From Spongiactinospora sp. TRM90649 (GTDB lineage: Bacteria > Actinomycetota > Actinomycetes > Streptosporangiales > Streptosporangiaceae), in contig NZ_JARLTC010000031.1 in assembly GCF_029382225.1 (NCBI RefSeq), positions 62,001 to 126,000 on the forward strand: a DNA stretch of 64,000 nucleotides, in the 5' to 3' direction. The notes beneath the pieces are model-generated. The model saw nothing but the letters and a program-made list of their open reading frames with translations, did not search any database and had not been told where the DNA came from. The position numbers and the translations under genes are program-made. This document shows positions 17,277 to 25,326 of this stretch, piece after piece. The first letter of the stretch is position 1. Each line of letters starts with the position of its first letter.

Positions 17277-18601
17277 GGGTTCTCCTTGGGCGCGGGAGTG
17301 GCGGCGGATCGGGAAAGAGGCTGGTCAGGTGAGTCGCCGGACGGTTCGCCGGTGGGGCCGATCGTCGCCTGGCGGACCACTCCGCGGGCCCTCAGGTCGC
17401 CGATCTCCTCGTCGGTGAGGCCGAGTTCGGCCAGCACCTCTCCGGTGTGCTGGCCGTGCAGCGGCGGCGGTTCGCTCCGCGCGGTGTACCCAGCCATGGT
17501 GAAACCGGCCCGCATGAGTTCGAGCGGCCCGGCGGTGGGGTGGTCCACGGTGAAGGTCGCGGCGTCGGCGGCGGCTCGGATGGCCTCCAGCACGCCGCGG
17601 ATCTTGCCCACCGGTATGCCGCCTTCGGTGAGCAGCCGCGTCCACTCGGCGGCCGGGCGGGTGCGGAAGATCGCCTCCAACTCGGGGATCAGCGCGTCGC
17701 GGTTGACGATCCTGAGCTGGTTCGTGCGGAACCGCGGGTCCTCGGCGAGGTCGGGGCGGCCGATCGCGCGGCACAGCGCGCGGTGCAGGGCGTCGTTGCC
17801 CGCCGCGACGGTGACCTCGCCGTCGGCGGCCTGGAAGGTCTGGTACGGCACGACGGTCGGGTGCGCGTTGCCGTACCGCCCGGCCTCTCGGCCGGTGATC
17901 AGGGCGCTCTGCGCCACGTTGGTCAGCCCGGACAGGGCCGCGTGCAGCAGCGACACCTGCACGCGGGCGCCGGTGCCGGTGACCGCCCGCCGGTAGAGCG
18001 GCCCCAGGATGGCCACGGCTGCGTTGAGCCCGGCCAGGACGTCGGCGATGGCCACGCCGACCTTGGTCGGCGTCTGGCCGGTGATGTGCATCAGGCCGCT
18101 CTCGGCCTGCACCACGGCGTCGAAGCCGGGACGGTCATCGGTGCCGAAGCCGCTGATGGAGCAGTAGACGACGCCGGGGTTGGTCTCGCGCACCGACTCG
18201 TAGCCGATGCCCAGCCGCTCGGCCACGCCTGGACGGAAGTTCTCGATGACCACGTCGGCGCCCTCGCACAGCCGCCGGGCGATCGCGCGCCCCTCCGGAT
18301 GCTTGAGGTCGAGCGCTATGTCGCGCTTGTTGCGGTTGACCGACAGGTAGTAGGCGGCCTCGCCGCCCACCTCGGGAGGCCCCCAGGCGCGGGTCTCGTC
18401 GCCGTGCTCGGGGTGCTCGACCTTGACCACGTCGGCTCCCATGTCGGCGAGCAGCATGGTCGCGTACGGCCCGGCCAGCACCCGCGAGAAGTCGGCCACG
18501 CGCACCCCCGCGAGCGGCGCTCCCGCCTCGGCGGGACGGTCCCCGTTGTCGGATGGTCGGCTGATGGTCCCCTCCAGGTCGCGCGGCGGCGTGCGAGCCA
18601 C
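17273..18601 (-). CDS. CaiB/BaiF class III CoA-transferase, probably glutarate-specific (SUGCT/GcdG-like)
   Basis: A 442-residue family III CoA-transferase: VRVADFSRVLAGPYATMLLADMGADVVKVE at the N-terminus, NRNKRDIALDLKHPEGR, and the catalytic aspartate in PGFDAVVQAESGLM near residue 161. Human SUGCT and bacterial GcdG of this family activate glutarate with succinyl-CoA. Here the gene is first in a two-gene unit and overlaps glutaryl-CoA dehydrogenase by 4 bases, so glutarate is the likely substrate. It faces a GntR regulator across a 80-base gap with a palindromic operator. The last 30 residues are a Pro/Ser-rich tail. Confidence 0.85.
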   Translation of the reverse strand: MARTPPRDLEGTISRPSDNGDRPAEAGAPLAGVRVADFSRVLAGPYATMLLADMGADVVKVEHPEHGDETRAWGPPEVGGEAAYYLSVNRNKRDIALDLKHPEGRAIARRLCEGADVVIENFRPGVAERLGIGYESVRETNPGVVYCSISGFGTDDRPGFDAVVQAESGLMHITGQTPTKVGVAIADVLAGLNAAVAILGPLYRRAVTGTGARVQVSLLHAALSGLTNVAQSALITGREAGRYGNAHPTVVPYQTFQAADGEVTVAAGNDALHRALCRAIGRPDLAEDPRFRTNQLRIVNRDALIPELEAIFRTRPAAEWTRLLTEGGIPVGKIRGVLEAIRAAADAATFTVDHPTAGPLELMRAGFTMAGYTARSEPPPLHGQHTGEVLAELGLTDEEIGDLRARGVVRQATIGPTGEPSGDSPDQPLSRSAATPAPKENP

Positions 18602-18616
18602 AGTGTAGACTTTATT

Positions 18617-18626
18617 TTGGATCCAA
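18617..18626. promoter_or_regulatory. Likely GntR/FCD operator in divergent promoter region
   Basis: TTGGATCCAA is a perfect 10-bp palindrome inside an AT-rich island of otherwise GC-rich DNA, between the CoA-transferase and the GntR gene. FCD-type GntR regulators commonly bind short palindromes of this form. It probably controls both directions. Confidence 0.55.
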
Positions 18627-18681
18627 TATGCATGTTAGCGCACAGGTGTACGGCAGGACCCGAAGGGGGAGCACGACCCCG

Positions 18682-19347
18682 ATGAACCTCGACCCGCGGC
18701 CCCCGCAGACCACCCAGCAGTACGTGCTGGACCACCTGCGGCGGGCCATTCTCACGGGACGGCTCGCGCCCGGCAGCCCGATCAGGCAGGACGCCCTGGC
18801 CGAGCAGCTCGGGGTGAGCCGGGTGCCGCTGCGCGAGGCGCTGAAGATCCTGGAGGGCGAGGGCCAGGTGCTCTACCGGCCGCGCCGCGGGTACATGGTC
18901 GCCGAACTGGCACTGGAAGACTTCCTGGAGGTCTACCGCCTGCGGCAGATCCTGGAGGAGGAGGCGGTACGGCAGGCCGTCGACCGGATGACCGACGACG
19001 ACGTCCGGCGGCTGGAAGAGGCCCACGCCGAGGTGGTCGAGGCCGGTCGGACGGCGGAGATACCCGCCATGGCCGCGGCCAACCGGCGGTTCCACTTCAT
19101 CCTGATCGACGCCTCCGGCATGCCGAGACTGCGCCGGTTCCTCACCATCCTGTGGGACGCCACCGACGTCTACCGCTCGCTCTACTACGGCGACGAGGCC
19201 AACCGCGACCGCGTCGACCACGAGCACCGGGGCATCATCGAGGCGGTCCGCGCCCGCGACGCCGACGCCCTCGTCCGCCGCCTGGACGACCACCGCACCG
19301 GCACCATCGGGGCCTTCAGCGAGTTCCAGACCCGCCGCGAGGGCTGA
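18682..19347 (+). CDS. GntR-family regulator (FCD type)
   Basis: A regulator of 221 residues: an N-terminal winged helix (YVLDHLRRAILTGRLAPGSPIRQDALAEQLGVSRVPLREALKILEGEG in outline) and a helical FCD ligand domain with RLRQILEEEAVRQA, ANRRFHFILIDASG and DHEHRGIIEAVRARD, including the Asp/His residues that hold a metal in many FCD proteins. ATG 18682 has AAGGGGGA upstream; starting at ATG 18628 would place the gene on top of the operator palindrome. Position suggests it senses an intermediate of glutarate use and regulates the divergent CoA-transferase/dehydrogenase unit. Confidence 0.87.
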   Translation: MNLDPRPPQTTQQYVLDHLRRAILTGRLAPGSPIRQDALAEQLGVSRVPLREALKILEGEGQVLYRPRRGYMVAELALEDFLEVYRLRQILEEEAVRQAVDRMTDDDVRRLEEAHAEVVEAGRTAEIPAMAAANRRFHFILIDASGMPRLRRFLTILWDATDVYRSLYYGDEANRDRVDHEHRGIIEAVRARDADALVRRLDDHRTGTIGAFSEFQTRREG

Positions 19348-19369
19348 GCGTGGCGGACTTCGCGGGCGC

Positions 19370-19897
19370 CTACACCTCCACAGGCCCGCCGCTGCGCCAG
19401 TAGACGGCGTCCTCGCGGCTGAGCAGGCCCTCGTCGATCAGGTAGCGCCGCAGGGCGGCGTGGTCATGGTGGAACGCCCGGAGGTAGACGTTCACCTCTT
19501 TCTCGGGGTAACGCCGGCCCGGTTCGAAGAGGGTGACGATGTGGTGCAGGATCACCAGCCGCTTCTCGCGCCGCGAGGGGATCTCCCGCAGCCGCCCGTC
19601 GACGAGGAAGTTGCGCAGCACCCGCTCCTCCGGCGACAGCGGCCCGGACGCGTCGCCCGCCGTGGCGCGCAGCAGTTCGGCGAACCGCTCGGGGCGGGCC
19701 CGCCAGCCGTCGCCGTCCGGCTCTGCGAGGCCGCCGCGCCGCAACCGGTCGAGCGCCCGCTCCACGGGCTGCTCGCCGAGCCCGGCCGTCCCGGCGTCGC
19801 CGGTCAGCACGAGCGCGGCCAGCACCCGCAGGGTGTCGTCCTGGGACAGCAGGCCGAGCACGCGCCGGGTCTCGCCGTCCATCCCGCCCGCGCTCAC
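19370..19897 (-). CDS. DUF2087-domain protein (winged-helix-like)
   Basis: A protein of 175 residues. The C-terminal half carries the DUF2087 pattern: RNFLVDGRLREIPSRREKRLVIL, EPGRRYPEKEVNVYL, and ALRRYLIDEGLLSRE. The N-terminal half reads as an ArsR-like helical domain (RVLAALVLTGDAG). DUF2087 proteins are thought to be small regulators. GTG 19897 overlaps the stop of the upstream flavin-protein gene (GTGA), showing coupling. Confidence 0.78.
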   Translation of the reverse strand: MSAGGMDGETRRVLGLLSQDDTLRVLAALVLTGDAGTAGLGEQPVERALDRLRRGGLAEPDGDGWRARPERFAELLRATAGDASGPLSPEERVLRNFLVDGRLREIPSRREKRLVILHHIVTLFEPGRRYPEKEVNVYLRAFHHDHAALRRYLIDEGLLSREDAVYWRSGGPVEV

Positions 19898-20355
19898 GCG
19901 AGCCGGGCCGGGAAGCCGCCCGTGGCGACCGGCCCCCACCTGACCGGGGTCAGGCGCAGCAGCGACTTGCCCTGCCGGGTCATCGCCGCGCGGTACTCGG
20001 CCCAGTCGGGGTGCTCACCGGCGATCACCCGGTAGTACTCGACCAGCGGCTCCAGCGCCTCCGGCAGGTCGAGGACCTCGATCTCGCCGTCGATCTGCAC
20101 CCACGGCCCGTCGAAGTCGTCGGAGAGGAGCACCACGCTCGCCCGGGTGTCGCGCCTGGCGTTGGCGGTCTTGGCGCGCTCGGGGTAGGTGGACACCACG
20201 ATCCGCCCGGCGGTGTCCACCCCGTAGGTCACCGGGGACGCCTGCGGCCCGCCGTCACGGCGGGTGGTGATCAGCAGCGCCCGGTTCCGCTCGCGGGCGA
20301 AACCGAGCAACTCCTCCCGGGTGACGGTGTCGGAAGTGGCGATTCTTGGACTCAT
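19894..20355 (-). CDS. PPOX-class F420-dependent oxidoreductase
   Basis: A 153-residue flavin/F420 split-barrel protein: NRALLITTRRDGGPQASPVTYGVD, RIVVSTYPERAKTANARRD and WVQIDGEIEVLDLPEALEPLVEYYR are the usual conserved blocks. It is the fourth F420-type enzyme in the first 20 kb. ATG 20355 opens it, 42 bases after the P450 stop, so read-through from the redox operon upstream is possible; it overlaps the DUF2087 gene by 4 bases. Confidence 0.87.
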   Translation of the reverse strand: MSPRIATSDTVTREELLGFARERNRALLITTRRDGGPQASPVTYGVDTAGRIVVSTYPERAKTANARRDTRASVVLLSDDFDGPWVQIDGEIEVLDLPEALEPLVEYYRVIAGEHPDWAEYRAAMTRQGKSLLRLTPVRWGPVATGGFPARLA

Positions 20356-20397
20356 GTGCCAAACCCTATGACCGGTCCGGTCGTGCCGTCGCGGCAA

Positions 20398-21741
20398 TTA
20401 CCCCCGGTTCGCCCCCTCGCCCGCCGTACCGGCGAAGTGGCGGGTGCACAGCGCGGAACGGCGCGCGTCGAGCACCATGTAGGTGCCGAGCACGAGCTGC
20501 GCGGTGCTGCGCCAGACGTCCTCCCACCGGTCCCGCAGCCGCAGCCACGCCAGCGCCCCGGCGGGCGGGCGCGCCCCCCGCGCCGTGACCACGCAGGGGC
20601 CCCGGTTGGGCAGCGAACGGGTGTGCTGCGCCGAGGTGTGGAAGGCCAGCGTGCGCAGCAGCTCGCGGGCGGCGCCCCGCAGCGCGGCCGGGGCCAGGTG
20701 CCAGGCCGGGCACGGGCGGTTGGCCGCGATCCCGAACGGGATGTGGTTGACGTCCCTGGCGGACAGCGCCGCCCAGCGATCCGGGTCGAACCGCTCGGGA
20801 TCGTCGAACCCGGCGCGGTGGAACTCCGGGTAGTTGAAGCACAGCACCGAGCCGGCGGGCAGCGTGGTCCGGTCGTCCACCTCGATGTCGGCCGAGGTGA
20901 TCCGGTGCGCCACCCCGAACAGCGGGTACAGGCGCATGGCCTCGGCGATCACGTGGTCGAACGGCCGGTTGTCGCCGGGCGCGGCGGCGGCCAGCCGCGC
21001 CTGGGCCCCGGGATGCTCGGCCAGCACCATGAACAGGTGGGCGGTGGCCTCGGCCTGCTGCACCACGGCGGTGTTGAAGAACGTGCCCTGCAGGTAGTAG
21101 GCGAGCTCCTCGCGCGACATGCCGTCCGGCAGGCGGTGCGGCACCCGGTCGAGGGACCCGAGCAGGTACTCGGTCAGGCGGTGCCGCCGCTCCATGTGCC
21201 GCAGCCCGCAGCACTTGAGCGAGGTGACCACGTCGTCTGCGTGACCCACGATGATGTCCCGCGCCTCGGGCGGGCAGCGCTCACCGAAGACGACCTCGTA
21301 GAAGAACTCCGCCCACACCGGCATCATCAGGTCGCGCAACCGGACCATCGACGGCCGGCGCACGCGGGCGGCGGCCCCGGCCGCGCAGCGCGCCGCCAGC
21401 GCCTCGACGTCGGCGGTCGGCATCGACAGCATGCCCCGCGTGGCACGCGCGACCTCCTCGTACCGCTCGCCCGGCTCAAGGTGCTCCTGATGCACGTGCG
21501 AGCCGGGAGCCAGCCAGTACCAGAACAGGTCGGACAGCGGGGCGCCCCGGCTGCGCCCGTCGGCCGCCGGATGCGAGTACACCTCGCGGAACCGGGTGAT
21601 GCCGACCAGGTCACCCGGGATGGGCACGCCCTGCGAGCCGTTGACGGCCGTGAAGATCCGCACGCGCAGCGCGACCACCACCCGGGGCAGCCAGTAGGGC
21701 AGGCTGAGCACCACTGCCGCGCCGAGCGCCCACCAGATCAC
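20398..21741 (-). CDS. Membrane-anchored, atypical cytochrome P450
   Basis: A 447-residue P450-like protein. An N-terminal hydrophobic segment (WWALGAAVVLSLPYWLPRVV) is a likely membrane anchor, rare in bacterial P450s. The K-helix EAMR is near residue 267 and the heme loop FGIAANRPCPAW puts the thiolate Cys near 344. That loop lacks the usual glycines (FGxGxRxCxG), and the I-helix reads QGTFFNTAVVQQ, without the normal acid/Thr pair, so oxygen activation may be unusual. GTG 21741 overlaps the stop of the sulfotransferase-like gene. Last of four coupled genes. Substrate unknown. Confidence 0.82.
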   Translation of the reverse strand: MIWWALGAAVVLSLPYWLPRVVVALRVRIFTAVNGSQGVPIPGDLVGITRFREVYSHPAADGRSRGAPLSDLFWYWLAPGSHVHQEHLEPGERYEEVARATRGMLSMPTADVEALAARCAAGAAARVRRPSMVRLRDLMMPVWAEFFYEVVFGERCPPEARDIIVGHADDVVTSLKCCGLRHMERRHRLTEYLLGSLDRVPHRLPDGMSREELAYYLQGTFFNTAVVQQAEATAHLFMVLAEHPGAQARLAAAAPGDNRPFDHVIAEAMRLYPLFGVAHRITSADIEVDDRTTLPAGSVLCFNYPEFHRAGFDDPERFDPDRWAALSARDVNHIPFGIAANRPCPAWHLAPAALRGAARELLRTLAFHTSAQHTRSLPNRGPCVVTARGARPPAGALAWLRLRDRWEDVWRSTAQLVLGTYMVLDARRSALCTRHFAGTAGEGANRG

Positions 21742-22409
21742 GCCCCGCCGCCCCTCGCCTCGGCCATCCTGGCCGCCACCCGCCCCCAGAACTTCTCCGG
21801 GTCGTTCAGGTGCGGAAACGGCTCGTCCGGCACCTGGACGCCGAGGAACGCGCACAGCGGCTCCCAGCCCGAGCCCGGCTCCACCACGAGCAGCCGCTCG
21901 GGCGGGATCTCCGCGCGGACGGCGGCGTTGTGCGTCTCGAAGACCGCGATCGCGTGGTCGCGGTCCTCGAACCGGCCGCCGAAGAACGGCCCGTCCCAGA
22001 TCAGCCGCCGGGTGAAGGCGGTCATGACGTCCAGGCCGGGCACCACCCGAAGCGCCTCCTTCGCCCTTGGATCGGAGGACGCGCCGAACATCGGGTAGAT
22101 CGTCCGGGCCACGCTGTCGTACCAGGCCTGGGGGTCGCGCACGGTGAGGATCACCCCGGCTTCGGGGAAGGTCGCGGCCAGCTCCCGCCAGAACGCCGCC
22201 CCCGGCCAGTCCATGCTGGAGTCGTATCCGGCGAACAGGGCCCGCCAGTCCACGGCCCGGCCGTCCGCCGCGTCCTGCCACATGGCCAGCCGGTCGGGGT
22301 GGTCAAGCACGTGCCTGCCGTGGAAGCAGGGGCCGAAGCCCAGGCGTTCCAGCGCGGCCTTCAGCGACAGGGTCCCGGTCCGCCCGATCCCCGCCCCGAT
22401 CACCCTCAT
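21738..22409 (-). CDS. Sulfotransferase-family protein (Sulfotransfer_4-like)
   Basis: A 223-residue protein opening with VIGAGIGRTGTLSLKAALERLG, the P-loop-like 5'-phosphosulfate-binding element of this group, then GVILTVRDPQAWYDSV, which supplies the 3'-phosphate-binding Arg-Asp. Related actinobacterial and eukaryotic proteins are annotated as sulfotransferases, but activity has rarely been shown. ATG 22409 follows GGGGAC and is 2 bases from the upstream stop; its stop overlaps the P450 start. In context it may modify a product of the neighbouring oxidases. Confidence 0.8.
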   Translation of the reverse strand: MRVIGAGIGRTGTLSLKAALERLGFGPCFHGRHVLDHPDRLAMWQDAADGRAVDWRALFAGYDSSMDWPGAAFWRELAATFPEAGVILTVRDPQAWYDSVARTIYPMFGASSDPRAKEALRVVPGLDVMTAFTRRLIWDGPFFGGRFEDRDHAIAVFETHNAAVRAEIPPERLLVVEPGSGWEPLCAFLGVQVPDEPFPHLNDPEKFWGRVAARMAEARGGGA

Positions 22410-22411
22410 CG

Positions 22412-23515
22412 TCAGTCCCCTTCCCGTAGCACCAGATCGCGCGTGACCGCGCCAGGCGAGGCGCAGCCGCACAGGGTGAGCGCGTTGGCCAGTTCGCGCC
22501 GGAACATCTCAAGGACGGCGGTCACGCCGTGCTCGCCGTCCACGGCCAGGCCCCAGACCACCGGACGGCCGACCGCCACCGCGTCCGCGCCGAGCGCGAG
22601 CGCCTTGACCACGTCGGTGCCCCTGCGCACCCCGCCGTCCAGGTAGACCGGCAGGCGGCCGTCCACCGCCCCGGTGATCCGGGGGAGCTGCGCGATGGTG
22701 GCGGGCGTCGTGTCGAGCTGCCGCCCGCCGTGGTTGGACACCACGATGCCGTCGACGCCGCGCTCGGCCGCGAGCACGGCGTCGGCGGGGTGCAGCACGC
22801 CCTTGATCACGATGGGCAGGGCGGTGGTCTCGCGCAGCCATTCGACGTGCCGCCAGGAGATGCCGGGGGAGAGCACGACCTGGCGGACGTGCCCGGGTTC
22901 GCCGCCGCGCAGCTCGCGCAGGTTCTCGCAGCGCATCCCCGGCGGCAGGTCGTGGAAGTCGTTGCGGTCGTTGCGCTCGGCGCGGCCCAGGGCGGGGGAG
23001 TCGGCGGTGACGACCAGGGCGCGGCACCCGGCCGCCTCGGCTCGCTGAACGAGGGCGCGAGTGAAGCCGAGATCGGGCTGCGGATAGAGCTGGAACCACA
23101 GGCAGGGGTCCGTGGCCGCCTTGCGGGCCTCGGCGGCGATGTCCTCGATCGCCACCGTGGACAGCATCGCCGCGATCATCACCACCCCCGCCCGTGCGGC
23201 GGCCCGCGCGGTCGCGCGCTCGGCCTCGGGGTGGGCCAGCCGGTGGAACGCGGTGGGGGCGATCATGACGGGCATGGACGCCTCGGCGCCGAGCGCCCGG
23301 GTGGCGAGCGACGGCTCGCCCGCGCCCCGCAGCACCCTGGGGACCAGGCGGAGCGAGGCGAACGCCGACTCGTTGGCGCGCACGGTGACCTCGTCCTGCG
23401 CCCCGCCCGCGAAGTAGTCGCCGTGGACCGGGTCGAGCACCGCCCGCGCGGCGTGCTCGAACTCGCGCACGTTGACCGGCGCGCCCGGTGCGCCGGACCC
23501 CGCCGGCGCGCTCAC
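22412..23515 (-). CDS. FMN-dependent alpha-hydroxy-acid oxidase/dehydrogenase
   Basis: A 367-residue TIM-barrel flavoprotein: MPVMIAPTAFHRLAHPEAE, LWFQLYPQ, ALVVTADSP, PIVIKGVLHPADA, then the catalytic SNHGGRQLD (His near 260) and YLDGGVRRGTDVVKALALGADAV in outline. The family oxidises L-lactate, glycolate, mandelate and other 2-hydroxy acids. The substrate here cannot be told; the YF..GGAQDE text resembles the lactate/4-hydroxymandelate oxidase branch. GTG 23515 overlaps the stop of the FAD monooxygenase gene, so it is the second gene of the coupled operon. Confidence 0.88.
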   Translation of the reverse strand: MSAPAGSGAPGAPVNVREFEHAARAVLDPVHGDYFAGGAQDEVTVRANESAFASLRLVPRVLRGAGEPSLATRALGAEASMPVMIAPTAFHRLAHPEAERATARAAARAGVVMIAAMLSTVAIEDIAAEARKAATDPCLWFQLYPQPDLGFTRALVQRAEAAGCRALVVTADSPALGRAERNDRNDFHDLPPGMRCENLRELRGGEPGHVRQVVLSPGISWRHVEWLRETTALPIVIKGVLHPADAVLAAERGVDGIVVSNHGGRQLDTTPATIAQLPRITGAVDGRLPVYLDGGVRRGTDVVKALALGADAVAVGRPVVWGLAVDGEHGVTAVLEMFRRELANALTLCGCASPGAVTRDLVLREGD

Positions 23516-25086
23516 GCGTTCGCGGACGTGGCCGTGGCCCGGCCCGCCGCCTCGCCCAGGAAGCCGCCGATGAAGGCGCGCAGGGGAGCGCGGTGCTCCT
23601 CCTCGCTCGTCCAGTCGTTGCACAGTTCCTCGGCCAGGTGCAGCGCGGCGACCGGCTCGCCCTCGCGGTAGTGACGGATCACCGGATGCAGGTAACGGTC
23701 CTCGTCGTGGCCGGGGTCGGCCTCCCAGGCCCGGCCCGCGGGCACGTCGAAGGGGTCGATCGCGTCGTGGCCCGTGCCGTACTCCAGGGTGAGGGTGAGG
23801 CAGTCGCCGTCCCGCCTGGCCCTGGCGTGGTCGACCGGCATCTCCTCCAGGTAGCGGACGGTCCCCGCCGCGCCCGGGTCCGGCACGATCAGGTCGCACA
23901 TGAAGGTGTACTGGCTCCACAGGGCCGAGGTGCGGGCGAGACGTTCGATGACGGCGTCGGTGAGCTTGCCGGCGTCGGCGGGCAGCTCGGTGGAGGGCCA
24001 GGGGATCCCCTCATAGCGCTGGTCGAACATGCGGGTCAGCGCGCGCACGCCGTACCGGAAGCCGTGGATGAACGCGCTGGTGTACTTCTTGAAGTCGCGG
24101 ACCTGGGTGAGCGTCCCGGCGAAGTACAGGCCGGGCACGTTGACCGACTCCCACTCGTGGGTGAGCAGGGGGAACCTGCCGTTGATCGTGGTCTCGGGGC
24201 GGCAGCCGGGGGCGAACGGCGAGTCGTCCATGCCGAAGCCGGTGCATGTGATCACCCGGTCGTAGGCGAGGCGGACCTTCTTGTCCCGGCGGGAGTAGGC
24301 CATCGTCACGAGGAACTCGCCGTCGCGGCGCTCGATGCCCTCGATGGTGGCGTCCAGCACCATGTTCTGGGTCTTGAGCTGGTAGGTGTCCAGGAAGTTG
24401 TTGTTGATCGCGCGCAGGTGGCCGATGAAGTGGGTACGCCAGGCGAACCTGATCGAGTTCGGCGCGGCCAGGTGGATCACCGCGGCCTTCTCCACGAGGT
24501 TGTCGGCGGTCTCGAACGCAGAGTTGCCCTTGCCGATGATCAGCACCCGCCGTCCGGTGAACTCCTCGGGGTCGGTCGGGACCGTGGCGTACTGCTCGGT
24601 GTGCTCGATCCCGGGGATCGGCGGCAGGTACGGCCTGCCGAAGCCGGTCGCCACCACCACGCGCCTGGCCCGGAAGACCCGGCCGCCCGCGTCGTGCGCG
24701 GTGAACCCGTCGTCCTCCCGCGTCAGGCGGACGACCCGGCAGTCGTAGACGGCCCGCAGCTCGTGCGCCCGCGCGAAGTCGTCCAGGTAACGGACGTAGT
24801 CGTCGGCGTCCGGGAAGTAGCGCTCGGTGTAGCGGGTGAACAGCAGCTCCGGATCGTCGCTGAGCAGGGAGTTCCAGTCCATGCGCAGGTCGAGCTCAGG
24901 GTCGTTCCAGCCGGTGTTTGGCTTGTTGATAGAGATCATCCGGCGATGGCGGGGGAACGTCCGGTAGAACGTCCCGGGGGTGGAACCGGCCTCCAGGATG
25001 AGGTAGGCGCGGCCGGCGCGGTGCAGGAAGTAGCCGAGCTGCAGCCCGGCGGGTCCCGCTCCGATCACCAGGTAGTCCAGGTCCAT
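23512..25086 (-). CDS. FAD/NADPH flavoprotein, FOXRED2-like
   Basis: A 524-residue two-dinucleotide-binding-domain flavoprotein. FAD motif YLVIGAGPAGLQLGYF at residues 5-20, NADPH motif VLIIGKGNSAFETAD near 182, and ATGFGRPYLP. The N-terminal block FPRHRRMISINKPNTG and DWNSLLSDDPELLF resemble eukaryotic FOXRED2 (ERFAD) and its bacterial relatives rather than Baeyer-Villiger enzymes. It probably reduces or hydroxylates a small molecule with NADPH. ATG 25086 has GGGAGA upstream. It is first in a four-gene coupled operon and is divergent from the LanC-like gene. Confidence 0.85.
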   Translation of the reverse strand: MDLDYLVIGAGPAGLQLGYFLHRAGRAYLILEAGSTPGTFYRTFPRHRRMISINKPNTGWNDPELDLRMDWNSLLSDDPELLFTRYTERYFPDADDYVRYLDDFARAHELRAVYDCRVVRLTREDDGFTAHDAGGRVFRARRVVVATGFGRPYLPPIPGIEHTEQYATVPTDPEEFTGRRVLIIGKGNSAFETADNLVEKAAVIHLAAPNSIRFAWRTHFIGHLRAINNNFLDTYQLKTQNMVLDATIEGIERRDGEFLVTMAYSRRDKKVRLAYDRVITCTGFGMDDSPFAPGCRPETTINGRFPLLTHEWESVNVPGLYFAGTLTQVRDFKKYTSAFIHGFRYGVRALTRMFDQRYEGIPWPSTELPADAGKLTDAVIERLARTSALWSQYTFMCDLIVPDPGAAGTVRYLEEMPVDHARARRDGDCLTLTLEYGTGHDAIDPFDVPAGRAWEADPGHDEDRYLHPVIRHYREGEPVAALHLAEELCNDWTSEEEHRAPLRAFIGGFLGEAAGRATATSANA

Positions 25087-25203
25087 GGGGGTCTCCCGTT
25101 CCCGACTCTCCGATCGATGCCGCGCCGCGTGCGCGCACGGGTAATACGGCGCGGCCCCCCGCGCTGGATTCATCGACCGGATAACCGTGGGACATCCGCG
25201 ATC

Positions 25204-25221
25204 GCCGCCCTGAAGGGCGGC
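25204..25221. repeat. Perfect 7-bp inverted repeat with TGAA loop
   Basis: GCCGCCC-TGAA-GGGCGGC in the divergent control region between the FOXRED2-like operon and the LanC-like gene. It stands directly before a second, longer inverted repeat. May be an operator or an RNA hairpin in the leader of one of the genes. Confidence 0.6.
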
Positions 25222-25224
25222 TTT

Positions 25225-25251
25225 CCGGCGTATGGTGGTCCCATACGCCGG
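25225..25251. repeat. Perfect 11-bp inverted repeat, likely operator
   Basis: CCGGCGTATGG-TGGTC-CCATACGCCGG lies about 14 bases before the -35 element of the LanC-like gene. Perfect symmetry in the middle of a divergent promoter region suggests a binding site for a dimeric regulator; none is encoded next to it. Confidence 0.6.
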
Positions 25252-25264
25252 TGGTGGCTCGGCG

Positions 25265-25293
25265 TTGACGTCCAAACCTGTATTCCCTACATT
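25265..25293 (+). promoter_or_regulatory. Sigma-70-type promoter of the LanC-like gene
   Basis: TTGACG (25265-25270), a 17-bp spacer, and TACATT (25288-25293). The -10 is part of the small palindrome TACATTGTA. The spacing is ideal, and the leader to ATG 25327 is about 27 bases. Confidence 0.65.
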
Positions 25294-25326
25294 GTAAGTA
25301 GGTATTACTCGGTGGCGGGAGGGGAC

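Noticed and set aside
25087..25326. Lanthipeptide precursor gene next to the LanC-like gene
   Set aside because: I looked for a short frame with a ribosome binding site and a Ser/Thr/Cys-rich end in both flanking gaps and found none.
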